The position numbers and the translations under genes were made by a program. Shown here piece by piece: positions 54,241 through 63,318 of a stretch of DNA of 64,000 bases; the stretch's first letter is position 1; every line of letters starts with the position of its first letter. The notes under the pieces are model-generated. The model was not told where the DNA came from, made no database searches, and saw only the letters and a list, made by a program, of their open reading frames with translations. The DNA lies in the NCBI GenBank assembly GCA_000223255.2, contig AFUT01000008.1, positions 248,001-312,000 of the forward strand. Direction: 5' to 3'. This DNA is from Streptococcus infantis SK970. GTDB taxonomy: Bacteria > Bacillota > Bacilli > Lactobacillales > Streptococcaceae.

Positions 54241-54267
54241 GAAAGCAAGCCTTGAGGCTTGCTTTCT
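54240..54267. promoter_or_regulatory. Perfect 12-bp-arm palindrome over the island promoter
   Basis: AGAAAGCAAGCC (54240-54251), loop TTGA, GGCTTGCTTTCT (54256-54267). There is no T run on either strand directly after it, so it is a poor terminator. It overlaps the -35 position of the AriA-like promoter and could be an operator. Confidence 0.6.
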
Positions 54268-54325
54268 ACAAATATTATTATAACTAATTTTTATGATTTC
54301 ACTTTGTCTTGAAACTGTTGAAATT

Positions 54326-54349
54326 TTAATGTCTAAAATGTCTTACTCC
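54326..54349. repeat. Direct repeat, inner copy (3' end of the present purH)
   Basis: The end of the present purH, encoding GVRHFRH-stop on the minus strand. It differs from 50857-50880 by one base. A GAAACTGTT lies 5' of both copies on the plus strand at unequal distance, so similarity may extend slightly beyond 24 bp. Confidence 0.85.
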
Positions 54350-55872
54350 TGTAAAGACCATAGTTAAGCCGTATTTATCAGCAGCCTCGATAGACTCTTG
54401 GTCACGGACTGAACCACCTGGCTGGATGATGGCCTTAATACCTGCTTTGGCGATTTCTTCCACGTTATCTGCAAATGGGAAGAAGGCATCGGAAGCAAGA
54501 ACAGCACCATCCAGACGGTCTTTAGCTTGGTCAATAGCGATACGGACGGAAGCCACACGGTTAGTTTGACCAGGGCCAACACCAAGTGTCATGTGGTCGT
54601 TAGTCACGATGATCCCATTTGATTTGACGTACTTGATAGCTTTCCAGGCAAACTCAAGAGCTGTCGCTTCTGTCTCCGTTGGTTGGCGTTTGGTCACCAC
54701 TTGCCAGTCAGCTGGGCTTTCTTTCACCACGTCTTGGTTTTGAACGAGCAGTCCACCGACAACACCTGTGTATTCTGCTTCTACTTCGCTAGCGTCTTGA
54801 GCATCAAATGGCAAGGCAAGAATGCGCAAGTTTTTCTTTTGTTGGTCAAAATAGCTAGCGCTTCATCTGTATAGCTTGGTGCGATGATGATTTCAAGGAA
54901 AACACCGTGCATCTTCTCAGCCGTCGCAGCATCTACCTCACGGTTAAGAACGACGATTCCACCGAAGATAGAAACTGGGTCAGATTCATAAGCGTAGTTC
55001 CAGGCTGTTTCGATATCGTCAGCTTGACCGATTCCACATGGGTTCATGTGTTTCAAAGCCACAACGGTTGGACGTTCTTTAAAATCGCGAATGATTCGAA
55101 TGGCAGCATCAGCATCACGGATATTATTGAAGGATAATTCTTTCCCATTCAACTGTTTAGCTGAAGCAATCGAATAGTCCGTTGGCAAGGCTTTTTGGTA
55201 GAAATCTGCATCCTGTTGAGGATTTTCCCCATAGCGCATAGCTTGTTTTAGGTCATAAGTCAGAGTGAGTTTTTCAGGTTTGCTTTCACCCACTTGAGCT
55301 GTGAAGTATTCTGCAATCAAGGCGTCATAAGCCGCTGTGTGGCGGAATACTTTCGCTGCCAACCGTTGGCGAGTTTCATAACTTGTTTCGCCGTTTGCTG
55401 CCAATTCGTCAAGAACAACAGCATAGTCAGCAGGATCTACAACAACGGTCACGCTGGCGTGATTCTTCGCTGCTGAACGAAGCATTGATGGACCACCGAT
55501 ATCGATGTTTTCAACGGCATCCGCATAAGTCACGTCTGGTTTGAGAATGGTTTCCTTGAATGGGTAAAGGTTGACCACCACAAGGTCGATCAATTCGATA
55601 TTATTATCCTTAGCCGCTTCCAAGTGACTATCCAAGTCACGACGAGCGAGGAGACCGCCATGGATATTTGGGTGGAGGGTCTTGACACGACCGTCCATCA
55701 TTTCTGGGAAACCAGTCACATCGTCAATGGCAATGGTATCAACACCGGCATTATCAAGGGCAACTTTGGTTCCACCTGTTGAGATGATGTCCCAACCAAG
55801 TTTTTTAAGTTCTTGGGCAAATTCAACAATGCCCGCTTTATCTGAGACTGAAATAAGTGCTCGTTTAGTCAT
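54326..55872 (-). CDS. purH: PurH, AICAR transformylase / IMP cyclohydrolase, frameshifted
   Basis: Bifunctional enzyme for the last two steps to IMP. The N-terminal IMP cyclohydrolase domain ([34 protein letters not shown]) and the C-terminal transformylase domain ([37 protein letters not shown]) are present. The frame breaks in the A4/A5 runs at 54832-54841: as written the upstream part ends [12 protein letters not shown]. One added base gives [15 protein letters not shown] and a 515-residue protein, the pneumococcal length. It is required for purine synthesis, and a sequence error is likely. Its 3' end forms one copy of the island's direct repeat. Confidence 0.95.
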
Positions 55873-55954
55873 GTTCTTTCTTTTCCTTTTTAAAAAAGTT
55901 CTTTCTTTGCTACAGTGCTACAATCGAAAATTTTCTTTCAGCTCGAGGGCTTCC

Positions 55955-56503
55955 TTATTTTCGTGCAGCCCCCAAACTACCCAAGACTTCTGGATAAAGT
56001 TTGTACTCTGTTTCGTGGATGCGAGTCTCGAAAGTATCAAGGGTATCCCCTTCAAGGCGTGGTACACGGACTTGTTTGATGATCTTGCCGGTGTCCACAC
56101 CCGAATCCACCCAGTGAATGGTCACACCAGACTGGGCCACACCCGCATTCCAAGCATCCTCAATACCATGAGCGCCTGGAAATTCAGGGAGAAAAGCTGG
56201 GTGAATATTGATGATACGACCTTCATAAGCTACTAGTAAAGTTGGGCCAACGATTTTCATATAGCCTGCGAGACAAACCAAGTCAATCTGGTGCTCATCT
56301 AAGAGTTCGACGATGGCTCCTTCATAGTCTGCCTTATTCTCAAACTCTTTAAGTTCAAAGGCATAAGATAAAACCCCTAGCTTTTCGGCACGTTCTAAGA
56401 CATAGGCATCCCGGTGATCTGAAAAGACAAATTCTACTGGAAATTGTTCTGCAATCACCTGAAAGTTTGAGCCGTTGCCAGAGGCAAAAACAGCAATCTT
56501 CAT
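55955..56503 (-). CDS. purN: PurN, GAR transformylase
   Basis: A 182-residue formyltetrahydrofolate-dependent GAR transformylase. MKIAVFASGNGSNFQVIAEQ, LAGYMKIVGP, and the catalytic HPAFLPEFPGAH (Asn/His) with SGVTIHWVDSGVDTG are diagnostic. It lies 82 bases upstream of purH. The gap to purM (56504-56687, 184 bases) contains several short hairpins, including GAAATCAT/ATGATTTC (about 56557-56594). Confidence 0.95.
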   Translation of the reverse strand: MKIAVFASGNGSNFQVIAEQFPVEFVFSDHRDAYVLERAEKLGVLSYAFELKEFENKADYEGAIVELLDEHQIDLVCLAGYMKIVGPTLLVAYEGRIINIHPAFLPEFPGAHGIEDAWNAGVAQSGVTIHWVDSGVDTGKIIKQVRVPRLEGDTLDTFETRIHETEYKLYPEVLGSLGAARK

Positions 56504-56687
56504 ATTCGATACAAAGGGACGTTTCGGTTAGCCGAACAGTTTCGTAGAAAAATAGGAAATCATTGCTGGGTGCTTGCACACAAAATGATTTCTCTTTTTT
56601 CCTAGAAAATGAGTCCCGTGTTCAGTTAGTCTTTCTAACTAAACACTCCTTTCTACAATTTCTCCGTACAAAATGGGGATATCACCA

Positions 56688-57710
56688 TTATTTAATCACC
56701 ACACTTGCATCTGTCTTCTTCACAATACGACCGATTTCATAAACTGGTTCGTCAAGAAGTTCTTTGACACGTTCCACATTCTCTGGTTTTACCGCAAGCA
56801 TGAGACCAATACCCATGTTGAAGATTTCAAACATTTCTTCATGTTTGATTTGGCCATAATTTTCAAGGGCTTTGAAAATTGGAATGACTGGCACTTTGCT
56901 TTCGTCAATTTCAGCAGCCAAGTCATCTGAGAACATACGTGGTACATTTTCGATGAAACCACCACCTGTGATGTGGGCAATCCCATTCACCAATTCTTCT
57001 TTGATGAGTGGCAAGACAGCCTTAACATAGATGCGAGTTGGCTCAAGAAGAACCTCCTTGAGTTTCTTGCCTTCCAATTCTGGGAGGACTTCTTCACCTG
57101 TATAATCGGCAAAGACACGACGGACGAGCGAGTAACCATTTGAGTGGATACCACTGGAAGCAAGTCCGAGAAGGACGTCTCCCTCTGCTACTTTTGAACC
57201 GTCGATGATTTGGCTTTTTTCAGCTACACCTACTGCGAAACCAGCCAAGTCATAGTCGTCTTCACCATACATACCAGGCATTTCAGCAGTTTCCCCACCG
57301 ATGAGGGCCGCACCTGCTTGTACACAACCTTCAGCCACACCAGCAACCACTTGTTCTAGCTTAGCTGGTTCATTTTTCCCAGTCGCCACATAGTCTAGGA
57401 AGTAGAGGGGCTCTGCACCTGCAGCGATGATATCGTTGACACACATAGCCACACAATCTTGTCCAATAGTATCGTGTTTGTCGTACTTGATAGCAAGCAT
57501 TAGCTTAGTGCCAACACCATCTGTACCTGAGATCAAAACTGGCTCTTTGACACCTGTTTTTGAAATGTCAAACATGCCACCGAAACCACCAAGAGCTCCC
57601 ATAACACCCGCACGCTCCGTACGTGCCACGTGTTTTTTGATCCGTTCAACAACCTCATAACCCGCTTCAACGTCCACACCTGATTGAGCGTATGCATTTT
57701 TATTTGTCAT
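56688..57710 (-). CDS. purM: PurM, AIR synthetase
   Basis: A 340-residue FGAM cyclo-ligase producing AIR. The N-terminal [37 protein letters not shown], the [11 protein letters not shown] loop and [15 protein letters not shown] are characteristic. Its start region is echoed by a second, decayed copy upstream at 57845-57889. The frame is intact. Confidence 0.95.
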   Translation of the reverse strand: MTNKNAYAQSGVDVEAGYEVVERIKKHVARTERAGVMGALGGFGGMFDISKTGVKEPVLISGTDGVGTKLMLAIKYDKHDTIGQDCVAMCVNDIIAAGAEPLYFLDYVATGKNEPAKLEQVVAGVAEGCVQAGAALIGGETAEMPGMYGEDDYDLAGFAVGVAEKSQIIDGSKVAEGDVLLGLASSGIHSNGYSLVRRVFADYTGEEVLPELEGKKLKEVLLEPTRIYVKAVLPLIKEELVNGIAHITGGGFIENVPRMFSDDLAAEIDESKVPVIPIFKALENYGQIKHEEMFEIFNMGIGLMLAVKPENVERVKELLDEPVYEIGRIVKKTDASVVIK

Positions 57711-57746
57711 TTTTTTATCCTTTTCTTTTTTGAGAAAGACTGCGAC

Positions 57747-57783
57747 GTATTTTTAGATAAACAATTATTTTATCTAAAAATAC
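57747..57783. other. 14-bp perfect hairpin between purF and purM
   Basis: GTATTTTTAGATAA (57747-57760) and TTATCTAAAAATAC (57770-57783) form a perfect stem with a nine-base loop. There is no following T run on the minus strand, so it is more likely an mRNA processing or stability structure than a terminator. Confidence 0.55.
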
Positions 57784-57844
57784 TAGTCAGGTCTCTAGCT
57801 TTGGTCCCATAGGAGAAAGCGTCTACTGACAAATGCTTTAGCTT

Positions 57845-57889
57845 TTAGTCAGTAGTGAGACGTGGAGCATAAGCATTTTTATCTGTCAT
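57845..57889 (-). CDS. 14-codon leader ORF duplicating the purM start
   Basis: ATG 57889 reads MTDKNAYAPRLTTD-stop. The first eight residues nearly equal those of PurM (MTNKNAYA), and the surrounding DNA, including the pyrimidine-rich ribosome-site region, also resembles the purM start. A GGAAGAGG site lies upstream. It is either a decayed partial duplication or a translated leader peptide; it partly overlaps a CTACTGAC/GTCAGTAG stem (57823-57855). Confidence 0.5.
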   Translation of the reverse strand: MTDKNAYAPRLTTD

Positions 57890-57925
57890 TTGTTTATTCC
57901 TCTTCCTTTCCTTCAATGGGGAATT

Positions 57926-59368
57926 TTATTTGTAAAAACTTGTTTTTTCTCCTAAACTTCTACGATATTCTTCTTCATAGTCATAGAGAGGAGTTGGATA
58001 TTTCCCATCAAAGTAAGCCACACAGAGACCGCCATTTGGCGCATCTGTTTCAATCCCAATAGAGTCAATCAAGCCATCAATCGAAAGATAAGTCAGGCTA
58101 TCCGCACCAATGATTTGGCAAGTTTCCTCAACGGTATGATTAGCCGCAATCAACTCCTGACGTGTCTGGATATCAATCCCGTAGAAACATGGATAGGCAA
58201 GAGCAGGACTACCGATGGCAACGTGTACTTCTGATGCTCCTGCTTCTTTCAAGAGTTGGACAATGCGACGTGATGTTGTTCCACGTACAATCGAGTCATC
58301 AATCATGACCACACGTTTTCCTTTGACGACACCAGAAACGGCAGAGAGTTTCATACGAACTCCTTGCTCGCGCAATTCTTGAGTCGGCTGGATAAAGGTC
58401 CGTTGCGTATATTGGTTCTTGATGAGCCCCATTTCATTTGGTAGACCTGATTCTTCCGCAAATCCCATGGCTGCACTAAGTGAAGAGTTAGGTACACCAA
58501 CCACAATATCGGCTTCATGCTTGAATTCACGTGCTAATTGAGCTCCCATTCGCTTACGAGCTGTATGGACATTGACTCCATGGATATTGGAGTCAGGACG
58601 TGCGAAGTAGATATACTCCATGGAACAGATAGCCAACTGAGTATCGTTTGTATAGCTGTCATACTGGATACCACTATCATCAATAATGACAATCTCCCCT
58701 GGTTTTACATCGCGAATCCACTCAGCACCGATTACTTCAAAGGCACAGGTTTCAGATGAAACCACTACTGCTCCATTGGCCAATTTCCCTATAGAAAGTG
58801 GACGGAAACCGTTTGGATCTAAAGCTGCAATCAGCTTGTCTTCAAACATTAAGAGATAGGCAAATCCACCTTTGACAAGGCTGAGCGCTTCTTTGACTTT
58901 CCCCAGCAGGCTAGGATTGTGGCTTCGGCGAATAAGGTGAGCCAAGATTTCAGAGTCAGAGGTTGAGCTAAAAATTGCTCCTCTTTGTTCTAGTTCTGTC
59001 TTAAGAGATGTAGCATTGGTCAAATTCCCATTGTGGGCAAGACCAAACTGCATATCATGAAAGCGAAAGAAGAAGGGTTGAATATTGTCAACAGACGCTT
59101 CCCCAGCAGTCGCATAGCGCACATGTCCAATAGCTCCACTTCCTGTCAATTTATCCAAATTAGCAGGATTTTTGAAGACTTCTGATAAAAGCCCCATATC
59201 ACGATGACGCTTCAATTTCCCTTGGTCATTGGAGAGGATTCCTGCCCCCTCCTGACCACGGTGCTGAAGACTATGGAGTCCAAAATAGGTCAATTTGGCG
59301 GCATCTGGATGCCCCCAAATACCAAAAACACCACATTCTTCATTAAGAGATTTTACTTCGTATGTCAT
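57926..59368 (-). CDS. purF: PurF, glutamine PRPP amidotransferase
   Basis: A 480-residue amidotransferase, first committed step of purine synthesis. The catalytic Cys12 follows a short propeptide (SLNEECGVFGIWG), which is removed in this family. The glutaminase region (GHVRYATAGEASVDNIQPF) and the PRPP-binding VVMIDDSIVRGTTSRRIVQL are clear. A 169-base gap with a strong hairpin separates it from purL upstream. Intact. Confidence 0.96.
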   Translation of the reverse strand: MTYEVKSLNEECGVFGIWGHPDAAKLTYFGLHSLQHRGQEGAGILSNDQGKLKRHRDMGLLSEVFKNPANLDKLTGSGAIGHVRYATAGEASVDNIQPFFFRFHDMQFGLAHNGNLTNATSLKTELEQRGAIFSSTSDSEILAHLIRRSHNPSLLGKVKEALSLVKGGFAYLLMFEDKLIAALDPNGFRPLSIGKLANGAVVVSSETCAFEVIGAEWIRDVKPGEIVIIDDSGIQYDSYTNDTQLAICSMEYIYFARPDSNIHGVNVHTARKRMGAQLAREFKHEADIVVGVPNSSLSAAMGFAEESGLPNEMGLIKNQYTQRTFIQPTQELREQGVRMKLSAVSGVVKGKRVVMIDDSIVRGTTSRRIVQLLKEAGASEVHVAIGSPALAYPCFYGIDIQTRQELIAANHTVEETCQIIGADSLTYLSIDGLIDSIGIETDAPNGGLCVAYFDGKYPTPLYDYEEEYRRSLGEKTSFYK

Positions 59369-59392
59369 TTTATATACCTAATTTTTATTTGT

Positions 59393-59429
59393 GTATCATT
59401 CCTTTAGTAGTACTACAGCGGAATGATAC
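59393..59429. other. Hairpin between purL and purF
   Basis: GTATCATTCC (59393-59402) and GGAATGATAC (59420-59429), a perfect 10-bp stem. The pattern of hairpins in long purL-F-M-N gaps suggests segmental control or processing of the message. Confidence 0.55.
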
Positions 59430-59537
59430 GGTAGAAGCTCGTTTCACTCACAACAACAAATCATTTACAATTATCGCAAGTTACATCTACTTGATTTTAC
59501 ATTTACTGATGGTTCTCTATTAAAAAATCTGCAAAGC

Positions 59538-62500
59538 CTATTTCCCAGTAAAGTATTTAACCGCTGATGCAAAGAGATGCTGGTCTTTATTCCCAGGAAT
59601 GTTTTGGAAAAGACCGTCTTCATAACGTTCTGAGTGTCCCATCTTACCGATGATTTGACCGTTCTTACTTGTAATACCTTCGATCGCATTTACAGATCCG
59701 TTAGGATTATATTTTGAATCCATGCTTGGTTTGCCTTCGAAGTCAACATATTGGGTAAAGATTTGACCATTGTCACGAAGCTCTGTAAATTCCTCAGCTG
59801 TCACGACAAATTTACCTTCACCGTGCGATACTGGGATAGCATGGATGTCACCAACTTTCACGCCAGCAAGCCATGGCGAGTTCGTGTTGGCAATACGTGT
59901 TTCCACCATCTTAGCCACGTGTTGGTTAGCATCATTGTAGAAGAGGGTCGGACTCGTGCTACTTGCATCTTCGAAGTTACCGTATGGAAGAAGACCTGAT
60001 TTAACAAGGGCTTGGAATCCGTTACAGATACCGATGATCAAACCACCACGTTCGATAAAGCTATCGATGGCTGCACGTACTTTTTCATTAAGCAAGATGT
60101 TAACGATAAATTTAGCTGATCCATCTGGTTCATCCGCTGCTGAGAAGCCACCTGCAAAGAAGATAATGTTCGCTTTTTCGATATTGTCAACCATGGTGTC
60201 AACAGACTTGACAATCGCCTCTTCGTCAAGTGTTACAAATGGTACCAAGTTGACTTTTGCCCCTTCTTTTTCAAAGGCCTTAGCAGAGTCATACTCAGAG
60301 TTGGTACCTGGAAATACTGGGATGTAAACCACTGGTGTCTCAACTGTTTCTTTTGCTTTGATAACAGCATCTGATGCCACAGCTGGTACTTCTTCCAACT
60401 CAGTTGCTTGTGCAAATTCCGTTGGGTAAACCTCTTCCAATTTACCTTGGAAGGCACTGTCAAGTTTGTGTCCATCAAGCGTTACACCATTGACAGTAAG
60501 TGTAAAGTCAGCTACTGTTTGTCCAATCTTGGCAATCCCTGAAATTTCTTCAGGCGATGTGAAGACGAATCCACCCAATTGAGCTGTCAAGGCAGTCTCA
60601 AGATTTTCAAGGGTTACAGTGGCACCGATATGGTTACCAAATGTTGCAAGGGCAAGAGCTTCAACCACACCACCATATTTGACAGCTGATGCAGATGTGA
60701 CTTTGTGAGCAGCTTGGATTGATTCCAACTTAGAAAAGTTAGACTTGATAAGATCAAAGTCAATTTCTTGTGCCAAAGCTGGACCAGGAATATAGTAAAT
60801 ATTTTCACCAGCAGCCTTGAATTCTGGAGAAAGAACCTTACGGCTATCTGCAGTTGTTACCCCAAAAGCAACCAAGGTTGGTGGTACTGTCAATTCTTCA
60901 AAGGTACCAGACATAGAGTCTTTCCCACCTATAGATGGCAAACCAAGTTGAATCTGAGCTTCGATTGATCCAAGGAGAGCTGCTACTGGTTGACCAAAAC
61001 GCTCTGCTTGTTTATCCATACGCTCGAAGTATTCTTGATATGAGAAACGAGCCTTAGACCAGTTGGCACCAGCAGCAACCAAACGAGCTGTTGCTTCGAT
61101 GACTGCATAAGCAGCTCCATGGTATGGAGACCATTCTGCTACATAAGGGTTGAACCCTTGCGCCATGACAGATGCAGTTGTTGTCACACCATGTTGGACT
61201 GGCAATTTCTGTACAGAAGCTTCCGTTGGTGTGATTTGATAGCGACCACCGAGTGGGTGATTGACTGTTGAACGACCAACTGAGCAGTCAAAGATGGTTT
61301 GTAACCCTTTTTGACTGGCATGATTCAGGTCAGCCAAGACTTCAAGAGTATCCGCTTCAAGGGTTTCAGCAGATGTTTGACGTTCTTCTGGAAGCTTGAC
61401 ATCCTTGTCAACCACCTTAGCATCTACAACCACACGTACACCGTTTGTATCAAGGAAACGACGTTCCAAATCAACGATGGTTTCACCATTCCAGTGCATG
61501 ACAAGATTTGGTTTTTCAGTCACTGTCGCAACGACAACTGCATCAATATTTTCTTTATTACATGCTGCAATGAAGGCAGCCACATCTTCTGGACGAACTA
61601 CCACAGCCATACGCTCTTGAGATTCAGAGATAGCAATTTCTGTACCGTTCAAACCTTGGTATTTCAATGGCACTTTGTCTAGATCAATTTCAAGACCATC
61701 AGCCAATTCCCCAATCGCGACACAGACACCACCAGCGCCAAAGTCATTTGATTTCTTAATCAGACGGGTCACATCCCCATTACGGAAAAGACGTTGGATC
61801 TTACGTTCTTCGATGGCATTCCCTTTTTGAACCTCAGCACCAGCTGTTTCAACAGATTCAACCGTTTGAACTTTAGAAGAACCTGTCGCACCACCGACAC
61901 CGTCACGTCCAGTCTTACCACCGAGCAAGATAATCACATCACCTGCTTCAGGTTTTTCACGGACAACATTTTCCTTAGGAGCCGCACCGACAACTGCACC
62001 TAGCTCCATACGCTTCGCAACGAAACCTGGGTGGAAGTATTCACGAACATAAGTTGTTGCAAGACCAATTTGGTTGCCGTATGAAGAATAACCGTGAGCT
62101 GCTGTTTTAGAAATCACTTGTTGTGGCAATTTACCAGCGCGAGTTTCTGAAATTGGAGCCGTGATATCACCAGCACCTGAGATACGCATGGCTTGGTAAA
62201 CGTAGGAACGACCTGACAATGGGTCACGAATGGCACCACCGATACAAGTAGCTGCACCACCAAATGGTTCAATTTCAGTTGGGTGGTTATGAGTTTCGTT
62301 TTTGAACATGAGAAGCCATGGTTCTTTCACACCATTAACATCCACTTTAATTTCAACTGAGCAGGCATTGATTTCATCAGACACTTCCATGTCATCCAAA
62401 CGACCATTGGCACGCTCATAACGACCAAAAATAGTCGCCATATCCATCAAGGTTTGAGGTTTTTCTGTACGTCCCAACTCATCACGCATGGCAATATACT

Positions 62501-63263
62501 TGTCATAAGTCGCTTGCAATTGTTTTTCAAATTTAGAAGCTGAGAAGTCGATGTTTTTCAACTCAGTCTCGAAAGTTGTATGACGGCAGTGGTCAGACCA
62601 GTAAGTATCTAAAACCTTCAACTCAGTCTCAGTTGGCACACGTCCAATAGACTTGAAGTAATCTTGAATGAAGAGAAGGTCATCCACTTCCATTGCCAAT
62701 CCTTGCTCTGCCTTATACTTGGCAAAATCTTCTACCGTATAAGTTTCAAAGAAATCCAAGCTTGGAATGGTCTTGTCAGACTCAGAGAAATCCTGTTTCG
62801 CAATGCCAACAGTGATATCTTTGAAACGAGAATCGACTGGGTTCAAGAGGTAGTTTTTGACAGCTTCCAACTCATTCGTATCAATATCCTTGTTAACCAA
62901 GTAAAGTTGCGCTGTGTTCACTGTTACATCATTTGAACTACCAAGCAACAGCAAAGCTTCTTGCGAAGATGCTGCACGTTGGTCAAATTGACCAGGCAAA
63001 CTTTCGATCGCAAAGAAAGCATACTTCTCAAGATCAGCCTTAACCGCAGCTTCATCCAAAACAGTATCGGTCACTTGCTCAGAGAAGATGTGTTTTTCCG
63101 CACGCGCAAACAAGTCCTCTGCCAAATTAAAGACATCGTAAACCTGAACAATACGAAGGTCCTTCAAGGTTTTCAACTGAAGATTATGCTGTAATTCTTT
63201 TACTAAAGAGTCAGATTTGACACGAAAATCAGCTTTTTTCTCAACGAAAATACGTTTATCCAT
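59538..63263 (-). CDS. purL: PurL, single-chain FGAM synthase
   Basis: A 1,241-residue formylglycinamidine ribonucleotide synthase with fused glutaminase. Synthase motifs include DHCRHTTFETEL, KNETHNHPTEIEPFGGAATC and GGKDSMSGTFEELTVPPTL; the C-terminal amidotransferase has GGFSAADEPDGSAKF and ICNGFQALVKSGLLP with the catalytic Cys. This long form is the usual streptococcal type. The frame is intact over 3.7 kb, in contrast to shorter broken genes. It is preceded by purC with a 55-base gap. Confidence 0.97.
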   Translation of the reverse strand: MDKRIFVEKKADFRVKSDSLVKELQHNLQLKTLKDLRIVQVYDVFNLAEDLFARAEKHIFSEQVTDTVLDEAAVKADLEKYAFFAIESLPGQFDQRAASSQEALLLLGSSNDVTVNTAQLYLVNKDIDTNELEAVKNYLLNPVDSRFKDITVGIAKQDFSESDKTIPSLDFFETYTVEDFAKYKAEQGLAMEVDDLLFIQDYFKSIGRVPTETELKVLDTYWSDHCRHTTFETELKNIDFSASKFEKQLQATYDKYIAMRDELGRTEKPQTLMDMATIFGRYERANGRLDDMEVSDEINACSVEIKVDVNGVKEPWLLMFKNETHNHPTEIEPFGGAATCIGGAIRDPLSGRSYVYQAMRISGAGDITAPISETRAGKLPQQVISKTAAHGYSSYGNQIGLATTYVREYFHPGFVAKRMELGAVVGAAPKENVVREKPEAGDVIILLGGKTGRDGVGGATGSSKVQTVESVETAGAEVQKGNAIEERKIQRLFRNGDVTRLIKKSNDFGAGGVCVAIGELADGLEIDLDKVPLKYQGLNGTEIAISESQERMAVVVRPEDVAAFIAACNKENIDAVVVATVTEKPNLVMHWNGETIVDLERRFLDTNGVRVVVDAKVVDKDVKLPEERQTSAETLEADTLEVLADLNHASQKGLQTIFDCSVGRSTVNHPLGGRYQITPTEASVQKLPVQHGVTTTASVMAQGFNPYVAEWSPYHGAAYAVIEATARLVAAGANWSKARFSYQEYFERMDKQAERFGQPVAALLGSIEAQIQLGLPSIGGKDSMSGTFEELTVPPTLVAFGVTTADSRKVLSPEFKAAGENIYYIPGPALAQEIDFDLIKSNFSKLESIQAAHKVTSASAVKYGGVVEALALATFGNHIGATVTLENLETALTAQLGGFVFTSPEEISGIAKIGQTVADFTLTVNGVTLDGHKLDSAFQGKLEEVYPTEFAQATELEEVPAVASDAVIKAKETVETPVVYIPVFPGTNSEYDSAKAFEKEGAKVNLVPFVTLDEEAIVKSVDTMVDNIEKANIIFFAGGFSAADEPDGSAKFIVNILLNEKVRAAIDSFIERGGLIIGICNGFQALVKSGLLPYGNFEDASSTSPTLFYNDANQHVAKMVETRIANTNSPWLAGVKVGDIHAIPVSHGEGKFVVTAEEFTELRDNGQIFTQYVDFEGKPSMDSKYNPNGSVNAIEGITSKNGQIIGKMGHSERYEDGLFQNIPGNKDQHLFASAVKYFTGK

Positions 63264-63318
63264 TTTAGTTCCTTTATCTATTTCTACTTAAAGATTGTAG
63301 TGACGACCAAGTAAAACT

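Noticed and set aside
54240..54267. Palindrome read as the purH terminator
   Set aside because: There is no T run on the minus strand after it, and it abuts the -10 box of the next gene; kept as a possible operator instead.
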